Assembly (NCBI GenBank): GCA_963828185.1
Contig: CAWHDV010000006.1
Location: 11,868 to 75,867 of the forward strand
Source: Rhodoblastus sp963828185
Lineage (GTDB): Bacteria; Pseudomonadota; Alphaproteobacteria; Rhizobiales; Beijerinckiaceae
Reading direction: 5' to 3'
Length of the DNA stretch: 64,000 nucleotides
This document shows positions 25,014-33,670 of this stretch, piece after piece. The notes beneath the pieces were generated by a model. The model was not told where the DNA came from and did no database searches. It worked only from the letters and a program-made list of their open reading frames with translations. The position numbers were made by a program, and so were the translations under genes. The stretch's first letter is position 1, and each line of letters opens with the position of its first letter.

Positions 25014-26798
25014 ATGCCGAGCTACAAAGCGCCGGTCGCGGACGCTCTTTTCCTGCTCAACGACGTCTTGCGCATCGGCGATCACGCTGGGCTGGCCGGA
25101 TTTTCCGAAGCTTCGCCGGACATCGTCGCAGCCGTGCTCGAAGAGGCGGCCAGGCTGGCGGAAGAGCAATTGCAGCCGCTCAACCTGCCGGGCGACCAGG
25201 AGGGCTGCCATCGCAAAGACGACGGCGGCGTGACCACGCCAAAAAACTTCAAGGCGGCCTTCGACGCCTATGCGGGCGGCGGCTGGATCAGCCTGCCGTT
25301 CGACACGGTCTACGGCGGCCAGGGCCTGCCCTATGTGCTGGCGACGATCGTCAACGAGTTTTTTTCCTCGGCCAACATGGCCTTCGCCATGTATCCCGGC
25401 CTGACCGCCGGCGCCGTCGCCGCCTTGCTGACGCACGGATCGGACGCATTGAAGGAGACCTATGCGCCAAAAATGATCGAGGGCCGCTGGACCGGCACGA
25501 TGAACCTGACCGAGCCGCATTGCGGCACCGACCTCGGCCTTCTGAAAACCAAAGCCGTGCGGCGCGACGGCGGCGCCTTCGCCCTCACCGGCCAGAAAAT
25601 CTTCATTTCCGCCGGCGAGCATGACCTGTCCGAAAACATCATCCATCTGGTGCTTGCGCGCATCGAAGGCGCGCCCTCGGGGGTCAAGGGCATCTCCTTG
25701 TTCCTCGTGCCGAAATTCCTGCCCGATGCGGCGGGAAACCCGTCCGGCCGCAACGAAGTGTCCTGCGGTTCGATCGAGCACAAGATGGGCATCCACGCCA
25801 ATTCGACCTGCGTGATGAATTACGATGGCGCGACGGGCTGGCTGGTCGGCGAGGAAAATCGCGGCCTCAACGCCATGTTCGTGATGATGAACGAGGCGCG
25901 CCTCGCGGTGGGCGTGCAGGGCCTGTCGCAATCGGAGGTCGCCTATCAAAACGCATTGGCCTATGCCCGCGAGCGTATGCAGGGCCGCGCCCTGTCCGGC
26001 GCCAAATTCCCCGAAAAGCCTGCCGATCCCTTGATGGTGCATCCCGACATCCGCCGCATCCTGCTGGAAATCCGCAGCTTCAACGAGGCGGGCCGGGCTC
26101 TCGCCCTGTGGGCGGCGCTGCAAAGCGACATCGCCCACCGCAGCCCGGACGCGCAAGCGCGCGAAAAGGCGCTCGATTATCTCGGCCTGATGACGCCGGT
26201 GATCAAGGGCGTGCTGACCGACCGCGGTTTCGACAATTGCGTCAAGGCGCAACAGGTGTTCGGCGGCCACGGCTACATCGTCGAATGGGGCATGGAGCAA
26301 TTCGTCCGCGACGCCCGCATCGCCATGATCTACGAAGGCGCCAACGGCATCCAGGCGCTCGATCTCGTCGGGCGCAAGCTGCCGGCCAACGGCGGTCGCG
26401 CCATCATGGCCCTGCTGGCCGAAATCGGCGCCTATATCAAGACCAATGACGGCGACGAGGCGTTCAAACCGCTGTTCGGGCCGCTCTCGACGAGCCTCGG
26501 CCATTTGCAGCAGGCGACCTTGTGGCTGATGCAGCACGGCATGGCGGCGCCCGACAACGCCGGCGCCGCCGCCACCGACTACATGCATCTCCTGGGACTG
26601 GTGTTCCTCGGCTACATGTGGGCGCAAATGGCGAAGGCGGCGCAGGCCGGCGGGGAGGGGCGCGCAGATTTCGTGCAGGGGAAGAAGGCTTGCGCTTTGT
26701 TCTTCGTCGAGCGCATTCTGCCGGAAACGGGCCTGCGCCTCGCCCGCATCACCTCGGGCGCGGTCAACATGATGGGCCTGCCCGCAGAACTGTTTTGA
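25014..26798 (+). CDS. Acyl-CoA dehydrogenase (DmdC-like, large C-terminal domain)
   Basis: This flavoenzyme makes the first alpha,beta-dehydrogenation of an acyl-CoA. The 594-residue protein belongs to the longer ACAD branch with an extra C-terminal domain, as in 3-methylmercaptopropionyl-CoA dehydrogenase DmdC and related fatty acyl-CoA enzymes. The N terminus PSYKAPVADALFLLNDVL is typical. The FAD region is MNLTEPHCGTDLG, and the active-site region FGGHGYIVEWGMEQ precedes the catalytic glutamate in MIYEGANGIQALDLVGRKL. The ATG at 25014 has a strong AGGGAGG site. It is first in the operon with thiolase and FadB/J-like genes. Chain-length preference cannot be read from the sequence. Confidence 0.92.
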   Translation: MPSYKAPVADALFLLNDVLRIGDHAGLAGFSEASPDIVAAVLEEAARLAEEQLQPLNLPGDQEGCHRKDDGGVTTPKNFKAAFDAYAGGGWISLPFDTVYGGQGLPYVLATIVNEFFSSANMAFAMYPGLTAGAVAALLTHGSDALKETYAPKMIEGRWTGTMNLTEPHCGTDLGLLKTKAVRRDGGAFALTGQKIFISAGEHDLSENIIHLVLARIEGAPSGVKGISLFLVPKFLPDAAGNPSGRNEVSCGSIEHKMGIHANSTCVMNYDGATGWLVGEENRGLNAMFVMMNEARLAVGVQGLSQSEVAYQNALAYARERMQGRALSGAKFPEKPADPLMVHPDIRRILLEIRSFNEAGRALALWAALQSDIAHRSPDAQAREKALDYLGLMTPVIKGVLTDRGFDNCVKAQQVFGGHGYIVEWGMEQFVRDARIAMIYEGANGIQALDLVGRKLPANGGRAIMALLAEIGAYIKTNDGDEAFKPLFGPLSTSLGHLQQATLWLMQHGMAAPDNAGAAATDYMHLLGLVFLGYMWAQMAKAAQAGGEGRADFVQGKKACALFFVERILPETGLRLARITSGAVNMMGLPAELF

Positions 26799-26812
26799 GG
26801 GCGCGATCTCCC

Positions 26813-26831
26813 TTCTCCCGCAAGGGGAGAA
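26813..26831. repeat. Short intergenic inverted repeat (TTCTCCC / GGGAGAA)
   Basis: TTCTCCC (26813-26819) and GGGAGAA (26825-26831) form a small hairpin between the dehydrogenase and thiolase genes. Related CTTCTCCC...GGGAGAAG palindromes are scattered through many alphaproteobacterial genomes. There is no T-run, so it is not a terminator; it may affect mRNA processing. Confidence 0.6.
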
Positions 26832-26874
26832 CGAGACAACGACCTTAAGCGTATGAATTCCAAGGGGAAACGTC

Positions 26875-28083
26875 ATGACGGAAGCCTTCATCTACGACGC
26901 CGTCCGCACGCCGCGCGGGCGGGGAAAGCCCGACGGCGCGCTGCGTGAAGTCTCCACCCTGGCCCTCGCGGTCAGCGCGCTGACCGCGCTGCGGCAGCGC
27001 GCCCTGCCCGAACCGGGACTGGTGGATGATGTGGTGCTTGGCTGCGTCGATCCGGTCGGCGAGGCCGGCGGCGATATCGCCCGCGCCGCCGCCCTGGCCG
27101 CAGGCTTTGGCGACAGCGTCCCGGGCGTGCAGATCAACCGTTTCTGCGCTTCAGGCCTCGACGCGGTCAATTTCGCCGCGGCCCAGGTCATTTCCGGCCA
27201 GCAGGACCTGGCGGTCGCCGGCGGCGTCGAGAGCATGAGCCGCGTCGGCATCGGCGCCTCCGGCGGCGCCTGGCCGGTCGATCCCTCCATCGCCATATCC
27301 GCCTATTTCATGCCGCAAGGCGTGTCCGCCGACCTCATCGCCACCAAATATGGCTTTTCGCGAGATGATGTGGACGCCTATGCCGTGCAAAGCCAGAAAC
27401 GGGCGGCTCAGGCCTGGGCGGAAGGGCGCTTCAAGCATTCGATCGCGCCGGTCCTCGACGTCAATGGCCTGACCATTCTCGACCGCGACGAGCACATGCG
27501 GCCGAGCGCCGACATGCAGTCGCTGGCGTCGCTGAAACCCGCCTTCACGATGATGGGCGAACAGGGCGGCTTCGACGCCGTGGCGATCCAGGCGCATCCC
27601 GAGATTGAACGCATCCACCATGTTCATCACGCCGGCAATTCCTCCGGCATCGTCGACGGCGCCTCAGCCGTGCTGATTGGAAACGCGCAAGCGGGCGCAA
27701 AACTCGGCCGCAAGCCCAGGGGAAAAATTCGCGCCTTCGCCAATATCGGCTCGGAGCCGGCGATGATGCTGACCGGCCCGGTTGATGTGACGAAAAAGCT
27801 GTTCGCCCGCTCCGGCCTTAGTTTCAAGGACATCGACGTCATCGAGATCAACGAGGCCTTCGCCGCCGTGGTGCTGCGCTACCTCCAGGCGTTCGACCTC
27901 GATCCGGAAAAGGTCAATCCCAATGGCGGCGCCATCGCCATGGGCCATCCGCTCGGCGCCACCGGCGCGATGATTTTAGGCATGGCCCTCGACGAACTGG
28001 AGCGAACCGACAAATCCCTCGCCCTCGTCACCTTGTGCATCGGCGCCGGCATGGGCACCGCCACCGTCATCGAACGCGTCTGA
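26875..28083 (+). CDS. Acetyl-CoA acyltransferase (thiolase)
   Basis: Thiolases cleave 3-ketoacyl-CoA to acetyl-CoA and a shortened acyl-CoA. All catalytic blocks are present in the 402-residue protein: the nucleophilic cysteine C91 in NRFCASGLDAVN, the NEAFAA block, the histidine in GGAIAMGHPLGATGA and the second cysteine in LCIGAGMGTA. The operon position between an acyl-CoA dehydrogenase and a FadB/J-like enzyme makes a FadA-type role likelier than a polyhydroxybutyrate-type acetoacetyl-CoA thiolase. AAGGGG lies before the ATG at 26875. Confidence 0.93.
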   Translation: MTEAFIYDAVRTPRGRGKPDGALREVSTLALAVSALTALRQRALPEPGLVDDVVLGCVDPVGEAGGDIARAAALAAGFGDSVPGVQINRFCASGLDAVNFAAAQVISGQQDLAVAGGVESMSRVGIGASGGAWPVDPSIAISAYFMPQGVSADLIATKYGFSRDDVDAYAVQSQKRAAQAWAEGRFKHSIAPVLDVNGLTILDRDEHMRPSADMQSLASLKPAFTMMGEQGGFDAVAIQAHPEIERIHHVHHAGNSSGIVDGASAVLIGNAQAGAKLGRKPRGKIRAFANIGSEPAMMLTGPVDVTKKLFARSGLSFKDIDVIEINEAFAAVVLRYLQAFDLDPEKVNPNGGAIAMGHPLGATGAMILGMALDELERTDKSLALVTLCIGAGMGTATVIERV

Positions 28084-28097
28084 TCGGGAGCTTTATG

Positions 28098-30302
28098 ATG
28101 AACCTCACGCAATTCCGCATCGAGACGGATGCCGACGGCGTCGCGCTCGTCACCTGGGACGTGCCCGGCAAAAGCATGAACCTCATCGACGCGACGATGA
28201 TGAGCGAACTGGAGCAGGTTGTCGACGCGACGACGGCGGACGCCAATGTGAAAGGCGTCGTCATCGCCTCCGCCAAGGATTCGTTCTCCGGCGGCGCCGA
28301 CCTGACCATGCTGGAGGCCTCCGGCCGCGCGCTGCGGGAAGCCTCGAAAACCGAAGGCGCGGAAAAAGCCATGCAGGGCTTTTTCGACGCCACCTCGAAC
28401 CTTTCGCGCATCTATCGCAAGCTGGAGACCTGCGGCAAGCCCTGGGCTATCGCGATCAACGGGACCTGTCTCGGCGGCGGCTTCGAGCTGGCGCTGGCCT
28501 GCCATTACCGTGTCATGGCCGACGACGAGAAGACCCGCGTCGGCCTGCCGGAAATCAAGATCGGCCTGTTTCCCGGCGGCGGCGGCACGACCCGCGTGGC
28601 GCGGCTGATGCCGACGCCCGATGCGCTGCAAATGCTGCTCAAGGGCGACCAGATCAAGCCTTCCGCCGCCAAGGCCAAAAACCTCGTCCATGCGCTCGCG
28701 CCCCGCGCGGAAATCGTCGCCAAGGCGAAGGAATGGATCAAGGCCGGCGGCAAGGGCGTCGCTCCCTGGGACGAAAAGACCTGGAGGGCGCCGTCCGGAA
28801 AGATCTTTTCGCCCGGCGGCATGATGATCTGGCCGCCGGCCAACGCCATTTATCGCCGTGAGACCTTCGACAATTACCCGGCGGCGCGCGCTGTCCTGCA
28901 ATGCGTCTATGACGGCCTGCAATTGCCGATGGATCTCGCCCTGCGCGTCGAAAGCCGCTGGTTCGCCAAGATCCTGCGCTCGAAGGAAGCGGCGGCGATG
29001 ATCCGCTCGCTGTTCGTCTCGATGGGCGAATTGAACAAGGGCGCGCGGCGGCCGAAAAACGTCCCGCCCTCGTCGATCAGGAAGATCGGCGTGCTCGGCG
29101 CCGGTTTTATGGGCGCAGGGATTGCGTATGTGTCGGCTCTCGCAGGCATTGAAGTGGTGCTGATCGACCGCGACCAGGCTGCGGCCGACAAGGGCAAGGC
29201 GCATGCCGAGGGACTTCTGGCCGGCGCTGTCGCCAAGGGGCGCAGCACGGAAGGCGCCAAGGCGGACGTGCTGGCGCGCATCGCGCCAACCGCCGATTAC
29301 GCGGCGCTCAAGGGCGTCGATTTGATCGTCGAGGCGGTGTTCGAGGATCGGTCCGTCAAGGCCGAAGCGACCGCCAAGGCGCTGGCGATCGTCGGGCCGG
29401 ATGCGATCTTCGCCTCCAACACCTCCACCCTGCCGATCACCTCGCTGGCGGAAAACTGGCCCAAGCCGGAAAATTTCATCGGCGTGCATTTCTTCTCGCC
29501 GGTCGACAAGATGCTGCTGGTCGAGACCATTTTGGGCGCGAAGACCGGCGACAAGGCGCTGGCGACGGCGCTCGACTATATTCGCGCGATCAAGAAGACC
29601 CCCATCGTCGTCAACGATTCGCGCGGCTTCTTCGCCAATCGCTGCGTGCTCAATTATGTGCGCGAGGGCCATCTGATGCTGATGGAAGGCGTGCCCGCGC
29701 CGATGATCGAGAACGTCGCGCGCATGGCCGGCATGCCGGTCGGGCCGTTGTCGCTCAACGACGAAGTGGCGCTCGACCTCGCCTGGAAGATCCTCCAGGC
29801 TTCCAAGGCCGATCTCGGCGAAAAGGCGGTCGATCCGGCGCAAGAAAAGCTTTTGCAGGAAATGGTGGTCGGGCACGGCCGCCTCGGCCGCAAGAACGGC
29901 AAGGGCTTTTACGATTACGCGCCCGGCGCGCCGAAAAAACTGTGGCCAGGCCTCGCCGACCTGCAGCCGAAAAAGCTCGATCCCGACACGCTGGATATTA
30001 CCGAGATGAAACAGCGCCTGCTGGTCATCCAGGCGGTCGAGGCGGCGCGCACGGTGGAAGATGGCGTGGTGACCGATCCGCGCGAGGCCGATGTCGGCTC
30101 GATCATCGGCTTCGGCTTCGCGCCCTTTACCGGCGGCGCGCTAAGCTATATCGACTTCATGGGAACCAAGACCTTCGTCGATTTGTGCGACCGGCTGGCG
30201 GCTAAATACGGCGATCGTTTCGCGCCCCCCGCCCTGCTGCGCGACATGGCGCAAAAGGGCGAGACGTTTTACGGACGTTTCGCCAAGAAAGAGGCGGCGT
30301 GA
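28098..30302 (+). CDS. Multifunctional enoyl-CoA hydratase / 3-hydroxyacyl-CoA dehydrogenase (FadB/FadJ-like)
   Basis: The 734-residue protein carries two beta-oxidation activities. The N-terminal crotonase domain (about 1-290) has the oxyanion-hole regions SGGADLTML and CLGGGFELALAC and the catalytic-glutamate loop GLPEIKIGLFPGGGGTTR. The second domain has the NAD-binding GVLGAGFMGAGIAYV (about residue 333), the catalytic histidine block FIGVHFFSPVDKM and the C-terminal 3HCDH domain. Two ATG codons lie in tandem; 28098 has the better spacing (7 bases) from GGGAG. It starts 15 bases after the thiolase stop. Confidence 0.95.
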   Translation: MNLTQFRIETDADGVALVTWDVPGKSMNLIDATMMSELEQVVDATTADANVKGVVIASAKDSFSGGADLTMLEASGRALREASKTEGAEKAMQGFFDATSNLSRIYRKLETCGKPWAIAINGTCLGGGFELALACHYRVMADDEKTRVGLPEIKIGLFPGGGGTTRVARLMPTPDALQMLLKGDQIKPSAAKAKNLVHALAPRAEIVAKAKEWIKAGGKGVAPWDEKTWRAPSGKIFSPGGMMIWPPANAIYRRETFDNYPAARAVLQCVYDGLQLPMDLALRVESRWFAKILRSKEAAAMIRSLFVSMGELNKGARRPKNVPPSSIRKIGVLGAGFMGAGIAYVSALAGIEVVLIDRDQAAADKGKAHAEGLLAGAVAKGRSTEGAKADVLARIAPTADYAALKGVDLIVEAVFEDRSVKAEATAKALAIVGPDAIFASNTSTLPITSLAENWPKPENFIGVHFFSPVDKMLLVETILGAKTGDKALATALDYIRAIKKTPIVVNDSRGFFANRCVLNYVREGHLMLMEGVPAPMIENVARMAGMPVGPLSLNDEVALDLAWKILQASKADLGEKAVDPAQEKLLQEMVVGHGRLGRKNGKGFYDYAPGAPKKLWPGLADLQPKKLDPDTLDITEMKQRLLVIQAVEAARTVEDGVVTDPREADVGSIIGFGFAPFTGGALSYIDFMGTKTFVDLCDRLAAKYGDRFAPPALLRDMAQKGETFYGRFAKKEAA

Positions 30303-30307
30303 CGACG

Positions 30308-30932
30308 ATGATGTCGAGAAAACTCACCGTCTATTTTTCGCTGCAAAGTCCCTGGGCCTATATCGGACATGGCGAATTGCTCGGCCTTGCCGCAAAACAC
30401 GGCCTGCGGATCGATTATCGTCCGGTGGCGCTGAGCCAGGTTTTTCCCGAATTGGGCGGCTTGCCGCTGGCAAAGCGCCATCCCTTGCGTCAAAAATATC
30501 GCATCGTCGAATTGCAGCGCTGGCGCGAGAGGCGCGGGTTGCATTTTCACCTGCACCCCAAATTCTGGCCGTTCGACCCCGCGCCCGGCGACCGGATCAT
30601 CTGCGCCATGCAGGCTGAGGGCGCCGATCCCGCCAGTTTTATCGGCGCGGCCTTTGCCGGCATTTTCGAGCGCGAGCGTAATCTCGCCGACAAGGCCGAG
30701 ATTACGGCGATCCTGCGCGAAATCCGGCTATGAGCCGCATTGGCTCGAGCTTGGCGAAAGCGGCGAGGCCGAAATCGAGTACCAGCGCAATCTCGTGCTG
30801 GCGCTCGAAGCCGGCGTGTTCGGTTCGCCTTCCTATGTGCTCGATGGCGAGGTTTTCTGGGGCCAGGACCGGCTAGAACTGCTCGACGCCGCCCTGATGA
30901 GCGGCCGCAAGCCTTTCAGTCCGGAGGCCTGA
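30308..30932 (+). pseudogene. Frameshifted 2-hydroxychromene-2-carboxylate isomerase-like (DsbA fold)
   Basis: The first part (to about 30725) reads KLTVYFSLQSPWAYIGHGEL, the start of the kappa-GST/DsbA-fold isomerase family, and continues to ITAILREIRL and a stop at 30733. The remainder is in another frame: GYEPHWLELGESGEAE and then VFGSPSYVLDGEVFWGQDRL, the conserved GxPSY/F...FWGQDRL end of the family. One frame change near 30720 therefore splits an otherwise intact gene of about 208 codons. A GTG at 30299 overlaps the fadB-like stop, so the gene is coupled to the operon; ATG codons at 30308 and 30311 are alternatives. It may be a genuine lesion or an assembly indel. Confidence 0.75.
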
Positions 30933-30951
30933 TCCGCCGCTCGAACGCAAC

Positions 30952-30975
30952 AAGCCGCCTCGGGCGGGGCGGCTT
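30952..30975. terminator. Hairpin between convergent isomerase-like and PEP-CTERM genes
   Basis: AAGCCGCC (30952-30959) and GGCGGCTT (30968-30975) pair perfectly around an 8-base loop, between two convergent genes. There is no good T-run on either side, so its strength as a terminator is uncertain. Confidence 0.5.
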
Positions 30976-31002
30976 GGGTCGAGAAACCGGAAGATGCAGC
31001 CT

Positions 31003-31674
31003 TCAGGCGGCCTGCGCGAGACCGCGGGCCTTGCTCTTGTATCCGCCGAGGCCGACGCCAACGAAGCCCAATAGCATCAGCGCCCATGTCGAAGGTTCGG
31101 GCACGGCGCCGGGAAGGCTTATGGCATTGCCCGCGTCTGAAACGATGACGGGCGAATTGCCGGTCGATGAGCCTATGGTTCCAAGCGCCGAAAGTCCGCC
31201 ATTGACTTCAGATACGATGAAACTGCTCGGGCTCGACGGCGAATAGTTGGTATAGAGAAGATCGAGCGTATAGGAATTGCCAGCCTGGGTCGCGATCGTC
31301 TGCGAAAAAGTGTCGTACGATCCCTTGGTCAAACCGCCGAACTGCAGCGCCGGAACCGACGAGCCGTCGCCGATTTCGAACGCGTCACTACCATTGGCCG
31401 CCTTTGTCAACGTCCAGTCGGCGCCCAGGAGGTTGTTTCCGCTGCCATCCAGAAAAAGACCGTTGTCTTTCGAGAATTCCCAGGCCAGTGGCTGGTAGCC
31501 GCTGATGGCGATTGTCGTTTCGGCCCCTGACGCCGTGAAGGTCAGCGCGTAAGGCGTATTCGTCTGGCTCGCGGCATTGGTCAGGGAGAGCAGGACGGTC
31601 GCCTGCGCCGCCCCAAGCGGCATCATGCTCGCGGCGATCAACGAAACATTCACGGCGAAATTGCGGAACTTCAT
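31003..31674 (-). CDS. PEP-CTERM sorting-domain secreted protein
   Basis: The 223-residue product has a signal peptide (KFRNFAVNVSLIAASMMPLG, then AAQA) and a Ser/Thr/Gly/Asn-rich body with few charged residues. It ends with the classic sorting signal VPEPSTWALMLLGFVGVGLG and a short basic tail with KSKAR. This is the PEPxxWA form common in alphaproteobacteria. The ATG at 31674 is chosen because it starts the signal peptide; the frame is open upstream to 31827. It is divergent from the dTDP-rhamnose operon. PEP-CTERM proteins usually work with exopolysaccharide export, which fits the neighbourhood. Confidence 0.88.
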   Translation of the reverse strand: MKFRNFAVNVSLIAASMMPLGAAQATVLLSLTNAASQTNTPYALTFTASGAETTIAISGYQPLAWEFSKDNGLFLDGSGNNLLGADWTLTKAANGSDAFEIGDGSSVPALQFGGLTKGSYDTFSQTIATQAGNSYTLDLLYTNYSPSSPSSFIVSEVNGGLSALGTIGSSTGNSPVIVSDAGNAISLPGAVPEPSTWALMLLGFVGVGLGGYKSKARGLAQAA

Positions 31675-32017
31675 CTTGCGAACCCCAAAAGCGAAAGTCA
31701 CTGATTCGACAGAATTTCGTAACGTCAGCCTACCCACAACCCGCGAGTTGACGCAAGCGTCTCCAAGTTGTGCAATTCCGATATAGCGAGAAATATTTAA
31801 CATGACCTCAAGCTGATAAATAATCATTGGCTTGGGCTCGCCTGGACTTCACCGCTATTCAGGACTGCGTACGGTCCTGGGCTTGACGCCAATAACGGCG
31901 ACGCCAGGGGTCATTTTCAACGCGGCCTGCGCCGGCGCGTCCGTCCGGAAAAAAGCGGGTTCCTCTTTTCCGGATCATGCATTAGTAACGTCCCTGTTCG
32001 ATCGAAAGGTTCAGTTT
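31675..32017. other. Divergent promoter region between a PEP-CTERM gene and rfbB
   Basis: This 343-base region has an AT-rich core (about 31790-31835) and no gene. It must contain the promoters of the PEP-CTERM gene and the rhamnose operon. TGACGTTA (coding strand of the PEP-CTERM gene, 31720-31727) with GGGTAG next to it is shared with the region upstream of the other PEP-CTERM gene. Confidence 0.5.
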
Positions 32018-33085
32018 GTGAGCAACAAACGCATACTGGTCACCGGCGCGGCCGGATTTATCGGTTCGGCCGTCGCGCGACGGATCATCCGCGAAACCCC
32101 GCACGAAGTGCTGGTGTTCGACAAGCTGACCTATGCCGGCAATCTCGCCTCGCTGGCGCCGATCGCCGCCGATCCGCGCTATGGCTTCGTGCGCGGCGAT
32201 ATCTGCGACGCCTCGGCGGTGCGGGCGGCGCTGAAAACCTTCCAGCCCGACTGGGTGATGCATCTCGCCGCCGAAAGCCATGTCGACCGCTCCATCGACG
32301 GACCCGGCGAATTCATCCAGACCAATCTTGTCGGCACCTATGTGATGTTGCAGGAATCGCTGCATTTCTGGCGCGACCTCGCGCCCGAAAAGGCAAAAGG
32401 CTTCCGCTTCCATCACATCTCCACCGACGAAGTCTTCGGCTCGCTGGGCGAAGACGGCCTGTTCCGCGAGGACAGCGCTTACGCGCCGAACTCGCCCTAT
32501 TCCGCCTCCAAGGCCGGCTCCGACCATCTGGCCCGCGCCTGGCTGCACACCTACGGCCTGCCGGTCGTCGCCACCAATTGTTCGAACAATTACGGCCCCT
32601 ATCATTTCCCGGAAAAGCTGATCCCGCTGATCATCCTCAATGCGCTGGAAGGAAAGAAGCTTCCGGTCTACGGCGCGGGCGAGAACATCCGCGACTGGCT
32701 GTTCGTCGACGACCACGCCGAAGCCCTGCTGAGGGTGGTGGAAAAGGGCCGCGTCGGCGAGAGCTACAATATCGGCGGCGTCAACGAGCGCCGCAACATC
32801 GACGTCGTCCACGCCATCTGCGATCTCGTCGACGAACTCGCGCCCAATGCGGAGATCGGCCCGCGCCGCAGCCTGATTTCCTTCGTCACGGACCGCCCGG
32901 GCCACGACCTGCGCTACGCCATCGATTGCGGCAAGATCGCGCGTGAACTCGACTGGCGGCCGCGCGAGACCTTCGAGAGCGGCTTGCGGAAAACCGTGCA
33001 ATGGTATCTCGACAATCGCCAGTGGTGGGGCGACATCCGCTCCGGCCGCTACCGCGGCGAGCGGCTGGGAACTCTGGTCGGTTAA
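32018..33085 (+). CDS. rfbB: dTDP-glucose 4,6-dehydratase
   Basis: RfbB (RmlB) converts dTDP-glucose to dTDP-4-keto-6-deoxyglucose, step 2 of dTDP-L-rhamnose synthesis. The 355-residue SDR protein has the NAD motif ILVTGAAGFIGSAV, HLAAESHVDRSI, the catalytic STDEVFGSLG and the YSASKAGSD (YxxxK) motif, plus NNYGPYHFPEKLIP. The start is a GTG at 32018 with AAGG upstream; the frame is open further upstream, but that sequence does not resemble the family. It is the first gene of the four-gene rhamnose operon. Confidence 0.96.
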   Translation: MSNKRILVTGAAGFIGSAVARRIIRETPHEVLVFDKLTYAGNLASLAPIAADPRYGFVRGDICDASAVRAALKTFQPDWVMHLAAESHVDRSIDGPGEFIQTNLVGTYVMLQESLHFWRDLAPEKAKGFRFHHISTDEVFGSLGEDGLFREDSAYAPNSPYSASKAGSDHLARAWLHTYGLPVVATNCSNNYGPYHFPEKLIPLIILNALEGKKLPVYGAGENIRDWLFVDDHAEALLRVVEKGRVGESYNIGGVNERRNIDVVHAICDLVDELAPNAEIGPRRSLISFVTDRPGHDLRYAIDCGKIARELDWRPRETFESGLRKTVQWYLDNRQWWGDIRSGRYRGERLGTLVG

Positions 33086-33098
33086 AAAGGGATTTTCG

Positions 33099-33662
33099 AT
33101 GAGCGCGATCAAGGTCGAGGCGACCGCCATTCCCGATGTGAAGATCATCACGCCGCGCAAGCACGGCGATCACCGCGGCTTCTTTTCCGAGGTTTATGTC
33201 CGCAAGGATTTCGTCGAAGCCGGGATCGATCTCGATTTCGTGCAGGACAATCATTCGCTGTCGGCGGAGGTCGGCACCTTGCGCGGCCTGCATTTCCAGT
33301 CCGCGCCCTTCGCGCAGGACAAACTCGTCCGCGTCCCCCGTGGCAAGATCCTCGATGTCGCCGTGGACCTGAGGCGCTCGTCGCCGACCTATGGCCAGCA
33401 TGTCGCCGTCGAATTGTCGGCCGAAAACTGGCGGCAATTGCTGGTCCCCATCGGTTTCGCGCACGGCTTTGTCACCCTGGAGCCCGAGACCGAGGTCATG
33501 TACAAGGTGACCAATTATTACGCGCCGACCAATGACCACGGCCTCGCCTGGGACGATCCGGAGCTGGCGATCGACTGGCCCTTCCCCGCCGAAAAAATCG
33601 TGCTGTCCGACAAGGACAGGAAGCACCCGCGCTTGCGCGACCTGCCCAAGATTTTCGACTGA
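33099..33662 (+). CDS. rfbC: dTDP-4-dehydrorhamnose 3,5-epimerase
   Basis: RfbC (RmlC) epimerises C3 and C5 of dTDP-4-keto-6-deoxyglucose, step 3 of the pathway. The 187-residue cupin has HGDHRGFFSEVY, TLRGLHFQ with the catalytic histidine, GFAHGFVTLEPETEVMYKV and the tyrosine-containing NYYAP. The ATG at 33099 follows AAAAAGGGATTTTCG, almost the same leader as rfbA. It starts 13 bases after rfbB. Confidence 0.96.
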   Translation: MSAIKVEATAIPDVKIITPRKHGDHRGFFSEVYVRKDFVEAGIDLDFVQDNHSLSAEVGTLRGLHFQSAPFAQDKLVRVPRGKILDVAVDLRRSSPTYGQHVAVELSAENWRQLLVPIGFAHGFVTLEPETEVMYKVTNYYAPTNDHGLAWDDPELAIDWPFPAEKIVLSDKDRKHPRLRDLPKIFD

Positions 33663-33670
33663 GGCCGCCC

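Noticed and set aside
27879..29876. A 665-codon minus-strand frame across the thiolase/FadB-like genes
   Set aside because: Shadow frame; no recognisable domain, and it would conflict with two well-supported enzymes.
25014..30932. A DMSP demethylation (dmd) operon
   Set aside because: The dehydrogenase is DmdC-like, but dmdA, dmdB and dmdD are absent; thiolase and FadB-like genes indicate general beta-oxidation.
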